Assembly: GCF_027532945.1 (NCBI RefSeq)
Contig: NZ_JAPZTZ010000016.1
Location: 1 to 64,000, forward strand
Direction: 5' to 3'
Length of the DNA: 64,000 nucleotides
Origin: Phreatobacter sp.
GTDB taxonomy: Bacteria > Pseudomonadota > Alphaproteobacteria > Rhizobiales > Phreatobacteraceae
The notes beneath the pieces are model-generated. The model searched no databases, had not been told where the DNA came from, and saw only the letters and a list, made by a program, of their open reading frames with translations. Positions 46,763 through 56,193 of the stretch are shown in pieces. A program made the position numbers and the translations under genes. How positions within the stretch are numbered: the stretch's first letter is position 1; each line of letters opens with the position of its first letter.

Positions 46763-48094
46763 ATGGCTTTCCCGGATCGTTCTCGCATCTCCCGTCGATC
46801 GCTCCTGAAGGCCTCCGCGGCTGGCGGGCTCGTCGCCACCACGGGCGGGATCAGCGCCACTTTCGGCCAGGGCGCGCCCGTCAACTTCACCTCCTGGTCT
46901 GCGGCCGTCGATCAGGTCCGCAGCCATGTCTCGGCCTTCGAGCGCGCGACCGGCCTGAAGGTGAACTACGAGAACTTCCCCTGGGCACAGTATCGCACCT
47001 CCGTGGTGACACGCCTGGTCGGCAATGCGCCGATGGACGTGCTCTGGGTGAGCGATGCCTGGCTGCCGGAATTCGCCGAGGCCGGCTGGCTCGCGACCAT
47101 CGACGATGTGCCGGAGCTGATGAAGTACAACGCCGATGCCGCCCAGTTCTGCACCCAGTCGATGGTCTACAAGGGCAAGCAGTACGGCCTCGCCTATTAC
47201 GGCGACCACATGTCCTTCATCTACAACACCGAAATCCTCCAGAAGGCGGGTATCACCACCCCGCCGACCAGCTGGGAGGAGGTCGTCCAGCAATCGCTGA
47301 AGATCAAGCAGTCCGGCGGGCCTGAATTCCCCATGCTGATGGCGCTTGGCATCGACACCTGGCTGATCGAGTTCATGAGCGCGCTCGTCTTCGCCCATGG
47401 CGGTCGCTTCGTCGATGCCTCCGGCAATGCCATCATGGCCGATGCGAACCGTGGCGTGGTGGAGGCGGTGAGCTGGGTGCGTGAGGCGATCCACACCCAC
47501 AAGATCGTCTCGCCGGGTGCGGTTGAGACCACCGAGATCAATGCGCTTCGGGCGATGGGCGCGGGCCAGCACGCTTTCGCCATCGTGCCAACCTATCGCC
47601 TGCGCGCCCTCAACGACCCCTCCCAGGCCCCGGCCGCCGGGAAACTGCGTCCCGCACTGATGCCGAGGGGGCCGCGGGCGACCGCCAGCGCCACCTGCGG
47701 CTGGATCCGCTTCTACGGCATGACGCCCGGCGCCAAGGCCAATGCGGGTCGCCGGGCCAATGCGGTGAGGTTCATGGAGTTCTTCGGCGGCAAGGACACG
47801 ACCGGTTCCTACACGTTGCAGAAGCTCCTCTTGACCGATGTCGGCCTTCCCTTCTGCACGACGCCACTTTCGGCGGATCCGGAGGTGCAGGCCTTCTGGA
47901 CGCGCTGGGCCGGCGGCGGCGATGTCATCGCCCAGCAGGCCGCGACTGCCGTCAAGAAGGACGTTATCGCCCCCTGGTTCGGCGAGTGGAACGAGACCGC
48001 CAATGCGGCCTGGCAGTCGGTCTTCCTCAACCGGGCGACGCCCCAGGCCGCTGCCACAGCCATGGCCGCAAAATGGAAGGACCTGAAGGGCTGA
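46763..48094 (+). CDS. Extracellular solute-binding protein of sugar-type (family 1) ABC importer
   Basis: The 443-residue protein has a twin-arginine signal (SRRSLLKASAAGGLVATTGGI), followed by the family-1 pattern FERATGLKVNYENFPW, VLWVSDAWLPEFAEAGWLATI, YGLAYYGDHMSFIYNTEIL. It starts a co-oriented operon with two permeases, an ATPase and a Mo-type subunit. Confidence 0.9.
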   Translation: MAFPDRSRISRRSLLKASAAGGLVATTGGISATFGQGAPVNFTSWSAAVDQVRSHVSAFERATGLKVNYENFPWAQYRTSVVTRLVGNAPMDVLWVSDAWLPEFAEAGWLATIDDVPELMKYNADAAQFCTQSMVYKGKQYGLAYYGDHMSFIYNTEILQKAGITTPPTSWEEVVQQSLKIKQSGGPEFPMLMALGIDTWLIEFMSALVFAHGGRFVDASGNAIMADANRGVVEAVSWVREAIHTHKIVSPGAVETTEINALRAMGAGQHAFAIVPTYRLRALNDPSQAPAAGKLRPALMPRGPRATASATCGWIRFYGMTPGAKANAGRRANAVRFMEFFGGKDTTGSYTLQKLLLTDVGLPFCTTPLSADPEVQAFWTRWAGGGDVIAQQAATAVKKDVIAPWFGEWNETANAAWQSVFLNRATPQAAATAMAAKWKDLKG

Positions 48095-48097
48095 GCG

Positions 48098-49003
48098 ATG
48101 GCCGACACATGGGCTGATCGGCTCAGCCGCAAGGCCGGCTACGACGAGCGCAGCGCCGCGATCCTCATCCTGCCGGTCTTCGTCGTGCTGATGGTGGTCG
48201 CGCTCTATCCGATCATCTACTCGTTCTACACGAGCCTGTTCGATATCGTGCTGACCCGGCCCTGGCGCCGGCCCTTCGTCGGCTATGGCAACTATGCCCG
48301 CATCTTCCAGGACCCGATGTTCTGGGTCGCGGTGCAACGGACGACGGTCTACACGGTCGTCACCGTGTCGATCACCACGGTCTTCGCCCTGGTCGTCGCC
48401 CTGCTGCTGAACGAGGCCTTTCCGGGCCGGCGGCTGCTCTCGGCGCTGATCCTGCTGCCCTGGGCGACGCCGAGCATCGTCAACGGCCTGATGTGGAAGT
48501 GGATCTACGATCCGGGCTACGGGCTGCTCAACGGCATCCTCGTCCAGGTCGGCCTTCTGGAGAGCTACACGGTCTGGCTCGGCAATCCCGACCGCACCCT
48601 GTTCATGATCGCCAATGCGGCGATCTGGAAGCAGATGCCACTCGCCGCCATCCTGCTGCTGGTCTCGATGAAGGCGATCCCGCAGGATCTCTATCGCGCC
48701 GCGACCGTCGACGGCGCCAATGTCTTCCAGCGGTTCTGGCATGTGACCCTGCCGGCGCTGAAGCCCGGCCTGATGCTGGTGCTGGTCTACGAGACGATGA
48801 TCTCGATCCGCCACTTCGACCTGTTCCTGATCATGACGCAGGGCGGACCGGGGGATGCCTCCTACACCCTGTCCTGGCAGATCTATGTCGAGACCTTCCG
48901 CAACCTGAAGTTCGGCATCGGCGCGGCGCTGTCCTATCTCCTGGCGATCGCGACCTTCGTTCTGTCCTACCTGTTCATCCGCGGCTTCGGATCCAAGTCA
49001 TGA
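48098..49003 (+). CDS. ABC transporter permease, MalF/UgpA type
   Basis: The 301-residue protein has six helices and the EAA loop YRAATVDGANVFQRFWHVTLPALKPG. It begins three bases after the binding-protein stop and ends with an ATGA overlap into the next permease. Confidence 0.93.
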   Translation: MADTWADRLSRKAGYDERSAAILILPVFVVLMVVALYPIIYSFYTSLFDIVLTRPWRRPFVGYGNYARIFQDPMFWVAVQRTTVYTVVTVSITTVFALVVALLLNEAFPGRRLLSALILLPWATPSIVNGLMWKWIYDPGYGLLNGILVQVGLLESYTVWLGNPDRTLFMIANAAIWKQMPLAAILLLVSMKAIPQDLYRAATVDGANVFQRFWHVTLPALKPGLMLVLVYETMISIRHFDLFLIMTQGGPGDASYTLSWQIYVETFRNLKFGIGAALSYLLAIATFVLSYLFIRGFGSKS

Positions 49004-49959
49004 GCGCAGGACCGGTCATGGGCATGGCGTCGGACGGAGGACGGGGGGCGATGATGTGGCGGCGGGGCCTCCGCGCGCTGGTCATCACGGTCTTGTCGCT
49101 GCTGCTGGTCATCTATGTCGCCGGGCCGGTCGCGTGGCTCGTCTCCTCCTCGCTGCAGTCGGAATCCGACATCACCGCCGTGCCGCCGAACTGGCTCCCG
49201 CCGAAGGTGACCTTCGACAATTTCGAGGCGATCTTCGCCCCGCCGAAGCGCGAGGTGACCTATGAGACCCGCCGCCAGGGCGATCCCGCGACGGGTCGCT
49301 TCCTGCCCTCGGGTGCCGAGAACCTTTTGCCAGCCCTGTGGAACAGCTTCGCGGTGGGAATGCTGGTCGCGATCCTCAACCTCGTGGTTTCGATGACCGC
49401 CGCCTATGCCATCGCCGTCATTCACTTCAAGGGACGAAAGGCGGCCCTCTACACGATCCTGGTGACGCGGGTCATTCCGGACATCGCGTTGATCGTGCCG
49501 CTCTTCCTCGTCATGCGGCAGCTCGACCTCGTCAACACGCGCTTCGCCCTGGTCGTCACCTACCTCGCGGTGACCGTGCCCTTCACCATCTTCATCCTCA
49601 TCTCCTATTTCGAGCAGATCCCGCGCGACCTCTACCGGGCGGCGCGCGCCGACGGCTGCTCGCACTGGCAGGCGCTGCGCTTCGTCTATCTGCCGCTGTC
49701 GTTGCCGGCGCTCGTCGCCTCGGTGATGTTCGCCTTCCTGACCAGCTGGAACGAGTTCATCTTCGCGCTGATCCTCACCCAGAACATCACGTCGCAGACC
49801 CTGCCGATCATCATTTCCGGCTTTGTGATGGACTTCACCACCAGTTTCTCGTTCATCAATGCGGCGGGCGTCATCGCCATTGTGCCGCCGGTCGTGCTCG
49901 CCATGATGTTCGAGCGCTACATCGTCTCCGGCCTGACCGCCGGGGCCGTGAAGGGTTAG
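49000..49959 (+). CDS. ABC transporter permease, MalG/UgpE type
   Basis: The 319-residue protein has six helices and the EAA loop YRAARADGCSHWQALRFVYLPLSLPA. A longer than usual periplasmic loop (about 75-110, APPKREVTYETRRQGDPATG) follows the first helix. Its start overlaps the upstream stop (ATGA). Confidence 0.92.
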   Translation: MSAGPVMGMASDGGRGAMMWRRGLRALVITVLSLLLVIYVAGPVAWLVSSSLQSESDITAVPPNWLPPKVTFDNFEAIFAPPKREVTYETRRQGDPATGRFLPSGAENLLPALWNSFAVGMLVAILNLVVSMTAAYAIAVIHFKGRKAALYTILVTRVIPDIALIVPLFLVMRQLDLVNTRFALVVTYLAVTVPFTIFILISYFEQIPRDLYRAARADGCSHWQALRFVYLPLSLPALVASVMFAFLTSWNEFIFALILTQNITSQTLPIIISGFVMDFTTSFSFINAAGVIAIVPPVVLAMMFERYIVSGLTAGAVKG

Positions 49960-49962
49960 GCC

Positions 49963-51042
49963 ATGGCTCGCATCCGCCTCGACGGCATCACCAAGCGCTA
50001 CGGCCAGGTGACCGCGCTGCAGCGCCTCGACCTCGACATCCGCGACCGCGAATTCATGGTGTTCCTCGGCCCCTCCGGCTGCGGCAAGACCACAACGCTG
50101 AACATTATCGCAGGGCTCGAGGAGATTTCCGACGGCGATATCTGGTTCGATGACCGCCGCGTGACCTTCATCCCGCCGCACCAGCGGGAAATCGCCATGG
50201 TCTTCCAGTCCTATGCGCTCTACCCGCAGAAGAGCGTCTACGAGAACATCGCCTTCGGCCTCAGGCTGCGGAAGGTCGACGAGGCGACCATCGATGCCAA
50301 GGTGCGGGCGGCCGCGACCCAGCTGGAGATCGAGCATCTCCTGGACCGCAAGCCCCAGCAGCTCTCCGGCGGCCAGCGCCAGCGTGTCGCCCTCGGCCGG
50401 GCGCTGGTCCGCCAGCCCACCGTCTTCCTCATGGATGAGCCGCTGTCCAACCTCGACGCGGCGCTGCGCGTGTCGATGCGGGCGCTGATCAAGAAGCTGC
50501 ACATCGCCATGGGCACCACCTTCGTCTATGTCACCCACGACCAGGCCGAGGCCATGACGCTGGCCGACCGGATCACCGTGATGCGCGACGGCGTGGTGCA
50601 GCAGCTCGACACTCCGGATGCGATCTACAACCGGCCGGCCAACCGCTTCGTCGCCGGGTTCCTCGGCAGTCCGCAGATGAACTTCGTCGAGGGCGAGATC
50701 GCGGAAGGGCCGGGCGGCCCGGCCTTCACCCGCGGTGCCCTCCGCATTCCCGTGGATCCAGCCGTCGCGGCCGGGCAGGGCGGGCGCAAGGTCGTTCTCG
50801 GGCTCAGGGCGGAGGATGCGGTGATCGCCGAGGGCGGGCCGCTCCGCGGCGAGGTCGCGCTGATCTCGCCGCTCGGCTCCGAACAGCATGTCCATGTCGC
50901 CGCCGGTGACAGCGAGCTCATTATCCGCGCCCCGAAGGACCAGCGTGTCGCGGTCGGCGAGGCCATCGCTCTCGCTTTCGATCCCGCCCGCCTGCACCTG
51001 TTCGACGCCGCCACCGAGCAGCGGCTCGGGCAGCAGCCATGA
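49963..51042 (+). CDS. ABC transporter ATPase, MalK/UgpC type
   Basis: The 359-residue ATPase has Walker A GPSGCGKTT, Q-loop VFQSYALYPQ, signature LSGGQRQR, Walker B VFLMDEPLSNLD and a C-terminal TOBE region. It drives the sugar-type importer. Its stop overlaps the start of the molybdopterin-subunit gene (ATGA), so the latter is translated from the same message. Confidence 0.94.
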   Translation: MARIRLDGITKRYGQVTALQRLDLDIRDREFMVFLGPSGCGKTTTLNIIAGLEEISDGDIWFDDRRVTFIPPHQREIAMVFQSYALYPQKSVYENIAFGLRLRKVDEATIDAKVRAAATQLEIEHLLDRKPQQLSGGQRQRVALGRALVRQPTVFLMDEPLSNLDAALRVSMRALIKKLHIAMGTTFVYVTHDQAEAMTLADRITVMRDGVVQQLDTPDAIYNRPANRFVAGFLGSPQMNFVEGEIAEGPGGPAFTRGALRIPVDPAVAAGQGGRKVVLGLRAEDAVIAEGGPLRGEVALISPLGSEQHVHVAAGDSELIIRAPKDQRVAVGEAIALAFDPARLHLFDAATEQRLGQQP

Positions 51043-53420
51043 GCGCGCCGTCGTCCGGGTCGGCGGGCCCGCGCTCGTCCGGGGGCATCGGCGCCGCCGT
51101 GCCCCGGCGCGAGGACGAGCGCTTCGTGAAGGGCCAGGGGCGCTATCTCGCCGACATCGCCGTGCCGCGGGCGCTCCACGCGGTCTTCGTCCGCAGCCCC
51201 CATGCCCATGCCGACATCCGCGCCATCGATGCAACGGCCGCGCTGGCCATGGAGGGCGTCGTCGCGGTGTGGACGGGCGCCGATGTGGCGCGCCATGCCA
51301 CGACGCTGCGGATGGCGCCGCCGATCGAGGGCCTCAAGCCCGTCGACGTGCCGCCGTTCCCTGTCGACAAGGTGCGCTTCGTCGGCGACCTCGTGGCGGT
51401 CGTCGTTGCCGAGCGGCTGGACATGGCCGTCGATGCGGCTGAGCAGGTGGCGGCGACCTATGGCCCGCGGGCCGCGGCTCCCGGCATGGCGGAGGCGGGC
51501 GAGCCGGTCGATCCCGGCCTGCCGACCAATCTCGTCTCGCACCAGACCTTCGCCAATGGCGACCTGCGCGCGGCCTTCGCCAAGGCGGATCGCATCGTCG
51601 AGAGCCGCTTCGCCCAGGGCCGGCAGACCCACATGCCGCTGGAGCCGCGGGGCATTGTCGCCGAGTGGGACGAGGGGCGGCGTCATCTCACGGTGCGGCT
51701 CGGCAACCAGGCGCCGCATCCGCTGCGATCGGCGCTGGCCGCTCGCCTGGGGCTTGCGGAAAGCGCCGTCACCGTCATTTCACCCGACATGGGCGGCGGC
51801 TTCGGCCAGAAGATCGCGTTGCTGCGGGAGGAGCTCACCATCGCCGCCCTGGCCCGCGCTCTTGGCCGTCCCGTGCGCTGGCAGGAGACACGCGGGGAGA
51901 ACCTCATCGCCTCGCTTCACGCGCGCGAGGAGACCATCGTCACCCGCGCCGCCGTCACCCGCGAGGGCCAGATCCTCGGCCTCGAGGCCTGGATGGAGGC
52001 CGATGTCGGCGCCTATTGCTTCTTTCCCGCCAACTACATGGCACGCGTCGTCGCGCTCATCCTCCCGGGGCCCTACCGCATCCCCGCCTATGCCTATGAC
52101 GTGAAGGTCTATCTCTCCAACAAATGCCCATCCGGGCCGATGCGCGCCCCCATGGCGAGCGCCTCCTGGGTGATGGACGGCACGATCGACGCAATCGCCC
52201 GCGCCCTCGATCTCGACCCCGTCACCGTCCGTCGCCGCAACACGATCCGCGACGGCGACCTGCCGTTCACGACCATCACCGGCGAGACCTATGTCGACGT
52301 CACGCCAGCGCAGACGCTGGAAGCGGCGGTCAAGGCGCTCGACTATGGCGCCCGCCGCGCCGAACAGGCCCGTGCGGCCCGCGCCGGGCGTCTCCTCGGC
52401 ATCGGCTTCTGCACCGTCGTCGAGCCGACCACCTATGGCTCGGCCTTCTACAAGAATGCGGGGATCGCCGGTTCCGGCCACGAGACCGCGACGGTGCGCA
52501 TCGAGCCCTCCGGTGCCGTGCTGGTCTCCTGCGGCATCATGGGATCGGGGCAGGGCTACGAGACGACGCTCGCCCAATGCGCCGCCGAGGGGCTCGGAGC
52601 GCGTTTCGAGGATATCTCGGTCCGGATCGGCAATACCGACGAGGCGCCCTATGGCATGGGCAGCCGCGGCGCGCGCGGGGCCGCCGCCGGCGGCGGCGTC
52701 GTGCTCATCGCGACGCGGCGCATGCGCGAGAAGCTGCTGAAGCTCGCCGCCCATCTCCTTGGCCTCAACAGTGCCGAAAGCCTCGCCATTGCCGACGGCC
52801 GGGTCCTCCGCCTCGTCGACGGGGCCTGGACCTCGACCGACCATTCGATCGCCAGCCTCGCCCGCATCGCCCATCTCGATCCGCTGCGGCTGCCGGAGGG
52901 CATGGAGCCTGGCCTTCACCTCACTGCCGCCTATGACCCACCGGCGATGACCTATGCCAACGCCACCCATGCCTGTGTGGTCGACATCGACCCGGGCTCG
53001 GGGGGGGTGAAGGTCCTGCGCTACCTCGTGGCGCATGATTGCGGCGTCGAGATCAATCCCACCATCGTCGCCGGCCAGGTGCACGGCGCCGTCGCCATGG
53101 GCCTATCCGGCGCATCCATGGAACGCTGCGCCTATGACGCGGATGGGCAGGCGCTCGCCGGCTCGCTGATGGACTATGCCGTGGCGCGGGCCACCGACAT
53201 CCCGCCGATCGAGATCGTCGCGGTGAACCGGCCGAACCGCCTGACCCCCGGCGGCATGAAGGGCATGTCGGAGGGCGGCGTGATGGGGGCGAGCGGTGCG
53301 CTCGCCAATGCCATCAACGACGCGCTCGGCAAGGTCGATGGATCGCTGTCGCAGCAGCCCTTCACGCCCGAGGCGGTCTGGCGGGCGATCTGGCCAGCGC
53401 CATCGCCGTCGTCGCGCTGA
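51039..53420 (+). CDS. Xanthine-dehydrogenase-family molybdopterin-binding (large) subunit
   Basis: The 793-residue protein has the CoxL/XdhB-type large-subunit pattern: PRREDERFVKGQGRYLADI (N terminus), Moco motif MGGGFGQK near 247-254, and the late Glu motif GMSEGG near 742. The active-site loop reads GPMRAPMASASW where CO dehydrogenases have AYRCSFR, so it is not a CO dehydrogenase. Other hydroxylases of this family oxidise aldehydes, purines or N-heterocycles. The usual FeS (small) and FAD (medium) subunit genes are absent from this window. Coupling to an ABC importer suggests that it acts on the imported compound. Confidence 0.87.
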   Translation: MSAPSSGSAGPRSSGGIGAAVPRREDERFVKGQGRYLADIAVPRALHAVFVRSPHAHADIRAIDATAALAMEGVVAVWTGADVARHATTLRMAPPIEGLKPVDVPPFPVDKVRFVGDLVAVVVAERLDMAVDAAEQVAATYGPRAAAPGMAEAGEPVDPGLPTNLVSHQTFANGDLRAAFAKADRIVESRFAQGRQTHMPLEPRGIVAEWDEGRRHLTVRLGNQAPHPLRSALAARLGLAESAVTVISPDMGGGFGQKIALLREELTIAALARALGRPVRWQETRGENLIASLHAREETIVTRAAVTREGQILGLEAWMEADVGAYCFFPANYMARVVALILPGPYRIPAYAYDVKVYLSNKCPSGPMRAPMASASWVMDGTIDAIARALDLDPVTVRRRNTIRDGDLPFTTITGETYVDVTPAQTLEAAVKALDYGARRAEQARAARAGRLLGIGFCTVVEPTTYGSAFYKNAGIAGSGHETATVRIEPSGAVLVSCGIMGSGQGYETTLAQCAAEGLGARFEDISVRIGNTDEAPYGMGSRGARGAAAGGGVVLIATRRMREKLLKLAAHLLGLNSAESLAIADGRVLRLVDGAWTSTDHSIASLARIAHLDPLRLPEGMEPGLHLTAAYDPPAMTYANATHACVVDIDPGSGGVKVLRYLVAHDCGVEINPTIVAGQVHGAVAMGLSGASMERCAYDADGQALAGSLMDYAVARATDIPPIEIVAVNRPNRLTPGGMKGMSEGGVMGASGALANAINDALGKVDGSLSQQPFTPEAVWRAIWPAPSPSSR

Positions 53421-53657
53421 CCGGCGTTCCACAGGGCACGAGACGCGCCGAGACTGCTACCCCGTGATGAAGAGCGGCACGGAGAGGGTAACAAGGCCGG
53501 CGGTGTCTTGCGCGCCCATCAACGGACTGCGTGCGCCCCCCATGCGGGGGAGAGTGCCTGGAGATCTTCGCCATGCGGGGGCCTTTCCGCGGAGGCGTCA
53601 TGGCGATAAGGCTCGCCATCGACCGATCCGTTTTGCATGCCCGTGAAGGTGTCGCCC

Positions 53658-54635
53658 ATGACCTCTGGCCCGTTCACCCGCCGCGCCGCCCTCGCGGGTC
53701 CGGCAGTCCTTGCCGCCGCCGGTCTTGCGCCGGCCTTCGGCCAGCCAGCCTATCCCAGCCGTCCCGTGACCCTGGTCGTGACCTTCGCTGCGGGTGGCGG
53801 GGTGGACACCGTCTCCCGGCTCTTCGCCGATGCCATCGGGCGCGCGCTGAAGGAGCGGGTGGTGGTCGACAATCGCGGCGGTGGCGGCACGGTGCTCGGC
53901 ACGCAGGCCGTGACCTCGGCGACGCCCGATGGGTACACCCTGCTGGCGGCACCGACGACCCTCGTCATCAACGCTGCCGTCCGGCCCTCCTTGCCCTATG
54001 ACTGGCAGCGCGATCTCGTCCCTGTGGGGCTCATGGCCAAGCTTCCCTTCGTGGCTGTGGTCCGGCCTCAATCGCCGTTGCGGGGTACGGCCGACCTCCT
54101 GCCGGCGAGCCATTCGCGGGGCGTGCTGAACTACGCCTCCGGCGGTGTCGGCACGGTCGCTCATCTCGCCGGCGAGCTTTTCGCGCTGAAGACCGGAGCG
54201 AAGATGCAGCACGTGCCCTATCGCGGCGAGGGTCCGGCCATCACTGACCTGCTCAACGGCTCGCTGGACCTGACCTTCGCGACGCTTGCGGCGGTGGCGG
54301 GCCAGATCGAGAGCGGCCAGCTTCGGGCCCTCGGCATGACCACGGCCGAGCGGGCGCCGCTGCTCAAGGACGTGCCGACGGTGCAGGAACAGGGCGTCGC
54401 GCCCTTCGACGTGTCGGCCTGGATCGCGCTGATGACGCCGGCCCGCACGCCGGCCGAGGTCGTGACCCGGCTGCGGCAGGCGCTGGGCGAGGTGCTGGCG
54501 GATGCGGCGCTGGTCGACCGGCTGACGACGATCGGTGCGGTTGCGGCATCGCCCACGCTGGATGCGGCGGCCTTCATGGCGCGCGAGGCCGAAACCTGGG
54601 CCGAGGTCATCCGCCAGGCACGGCTCAGCTTCTGA
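53658..54635 (+). CDS. Bug/TctC-family periplasmic solute-binding protein
   Basis: The 325-residue protein has a signal peptide with twin arginine (FTRRAALAGPAVLAAAGLAPAFG) and Bug motifs YPSRPVTLVVTFAAGGGVD, NRGGGGTVLGTQAVTSATPDG, VPYRGEGPAITDLLNGSLDL. The start at 53658 is preferred (GAAGG upstream); ATG 53637 adds seven residues. It lies 237 bases after the Mo-type subunit and may belong to the same pathway. Confidence 0.92.
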   Translation: MTSGPFTRRAALAGPAVLAAAGLAPAFGQPAYPSRPVTLVVTFAAGGGVDTVSRLFADAIGRALKERVVVDNRGGGGTVLGTQAVTSATPDGYTLLAAPTTLVINAAVRPSLPYDWQRDLVPVGLMAKLPFVAVVRPQSPLRGTADLLPASHSRGVLNYASGGVGTVAHLAGELFALKTGAKMQHVPYRGEGPAITDLLNGSLDLTFATLAAVAGQIESGQLRALGMTTAERAPLLKDVPTVQEQGVAPFDVSAWIALMTPARTPAEVVTRLRQALGEVLADAALVDRLTTIGAVAASPTLDAAAFMAREAETWAEVIRQARLSF

Positions 54636-54695
54636 TCCGGGGCGCAGAGGAGCGGCAGGTCGCCGATCCTCTCGCGGGCCGCTTCTCCAACGTGT

Positions 54696-55436
54696 TCAGG
54701 CTGCGTCGTCGGCGAGACCGCCGCCGAGGAAGAGCTGGCCGACGCGGGGATCGGCGAGGATCTCCGCTGCCGGACCCTGCATCCGCGTGCGGCCGAGCTC
54801 CAGCACCAGTGCCTCATCGGAAATCTGCAACGCCGAGCGGGCGTTCTGCTCGACCATGAGGATGGTGACGCCCTTGTCGCGCAGGTCGGTGAGGATGCCA
54901 AAGGTCTCCTGCACCATGAGGGGCGAGAGGCCGATCGAGGGCTCGTCGATGAGGATCAGCTTCGGGTCCAGCAGCAGCCCGCGCATGATCTCCAGCTGCT
55001 TCTGCTGGCCACCCGACAGTGTCGAGGCCTGCTGGTCGGCCTTCTGACGCAGGATGGGAAAGCGGTCGAGCGCCCGCTCGATGCGTGCGGGAACATCCGT
55101 GATGCCGGGGCCGGCCGCGACCGCGCCGAGCTCCAGATTGTGGCGCACCGAGAGTTCGGGGAAGATGTTGCGGCCCTGCGGCACATAGACGATGCCGGCC
55201 TCGATCAGGCGGCGGGGCGTCCAGCTGGTGATGTCGGTCCCGGCGAAGCGGATACGGCCTGCGGTCGGGCGTATCAGGCCGAAAATGGCCTTGAAAACGG
55301 TCGATTTGCCGGCGCCGTTCGGGCCGATGATCGTCGTCAGCGTGCCGCGGCGGACCTGGAAGGAGCAGCCATTGAGGATGGTGATGCGGCCATAGCCGCC
55401 CACCACGCCGTCGAGATCGAGGATCGTGTCGCTCAT
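54696..55436 (-). CDS. Liv-type ABC ATPase (LivF)
   Basis: The 246-residue ATPase has Walker A GPNGAGKST, the LivF-type YVPQGRNIFPELSV, LSGGQQKQ signature and LILIDEPSIGLSP. It forms a normal five-gene importer with the following LivG, LivM, LivH and LivK-type genes. Its start lies ten bases after the LivG stop. Confidence 0.93.
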   Translation of the reverse strand: MSDTILDLDGVVGGYGRITILNGCSFQVRRGTLTTIIGPNGAGKSTVFKAIFGLIRPTAGRIRFAGTDITSWTPRRLIEAGIVYVPQGRNIFPELSVRHNLELGAVAAGPGITDVPARIERALDRFPILRQKADQQASTLSGGQQKQLEIMRGLLLDPKLILIDEPSIGLSPLMVQETFGILTDLRDKGVTILMVEQNARSALQISDEALVLELGRTRMQGPAAEILADPRVGQLFLGGGLADDAA

Positions 55437-55446
55437 CGCGTCGCCC

Positions 55447-56193
55447 TCAATGACCGAGATAGGCGTCGAGCACGGCCGGATCGGCGCGCACCTCGGCGGG
55501 CGTGCCGCTCATCAGCACCTTGCCCTCGACCATGACGATGACGCGGGTGCACAGGCTCATGACGAAGTCCATGTTGTGCTCGATGACGACAAAGGTCGCG
55601 CCGTGCTCGACATTCATCGCCCGTAGCCGCTCCTTGAGATCGGCGAGCATGGTGAGGTTCACGCCGCCCGCGGGCTCGTCGAGCAGCACGAGGCGGGGGC
55701 CGGCCATGAAGGCCATGGCGGCATCGAGCAGCTTCTGCTGGCCATAGGACAGGCCGCCGGCCTTGGCTTTTGTCAGATGGCCGAGGCGGAACACCTCGGC
55801 CATGCGGTCGGCCTCGGCGGTGAGGCCGGCATCCCCGGGACCGAAGAGGCGCGAGAGCATGGAGCCGCGATGCTCCTGGCCGGCGAGGATCAGGTTCTCG
55901 CGCACGGTCAGTTCGGGGAAGACCTGGAGCAGCTGGAAGGTGCGCGAGACGCCCTGGCGGTTCATCGCCTCGGGCGTCGCGCCGGTGACATCCATCCCGT
56001 CGAGCCGCACCGTGCCGGCACTGGGCAAGAGCTGGCCCAGGATGCAGTTGAACAGGGTGGACTTGCCGCAGCCATTCGGCCCGATAATGCCGAGGATCTC
56101 GCCCTCGTTCACGGTGAAGGAGACGCCATCCACCGCGACGACACCGCCGAAATGCTTCGCGAGGCCCGAGACCTCGAGGACCGGGCGCGTCAC
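55447..56193 (-). CDS. Liv-type ABC ATPase (LivG)
   Basis: The 248-residue ATPase has Walker A GPNGCGKST, the LivG-type FQLLQVFPELTVRENL, LSYGQQK and LVLLDEPAGGVN. The GTG at 56193 is chosen as start because it overlaps the LivM stop (GTGA) and gives the normal LivG length. Confidence 0.92.
   Translation of the reverse strand: MTRPVLEVSGLAKHFGGVVAVDGVSFTVNEGEILGIIGPNGCGKSTLFNCILGQLLPSAGTVRLDGMDVTGATPEAMNRQGVSRTFQLLQVFPELTVRENLILAGQEHRGSMLSRLFGPGDAGLTAEADRMAEVFRLGHLTKAKAGGLSYGQQKLLDAAMAFMAGPRLVLLDEPAGGVNLTMLADLKERLRAMNVEHGATFVVIEHNMDFVMSLCTRVIVMVEGKVLMSGTPAEVRADPAVLDAYLGH

Noticed and set aside
48967-51234. Minus-strand frame of 755 codons under the sugar-ABC genes
   Set aside because: Shadow of three well-supported genes; no motif found.
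51039-53420. Carbon monoxide dehydrogenase large subunit
   Set aside because: The AYRCSFR active-site loop is absent and the coxS/coxM genes are missing.
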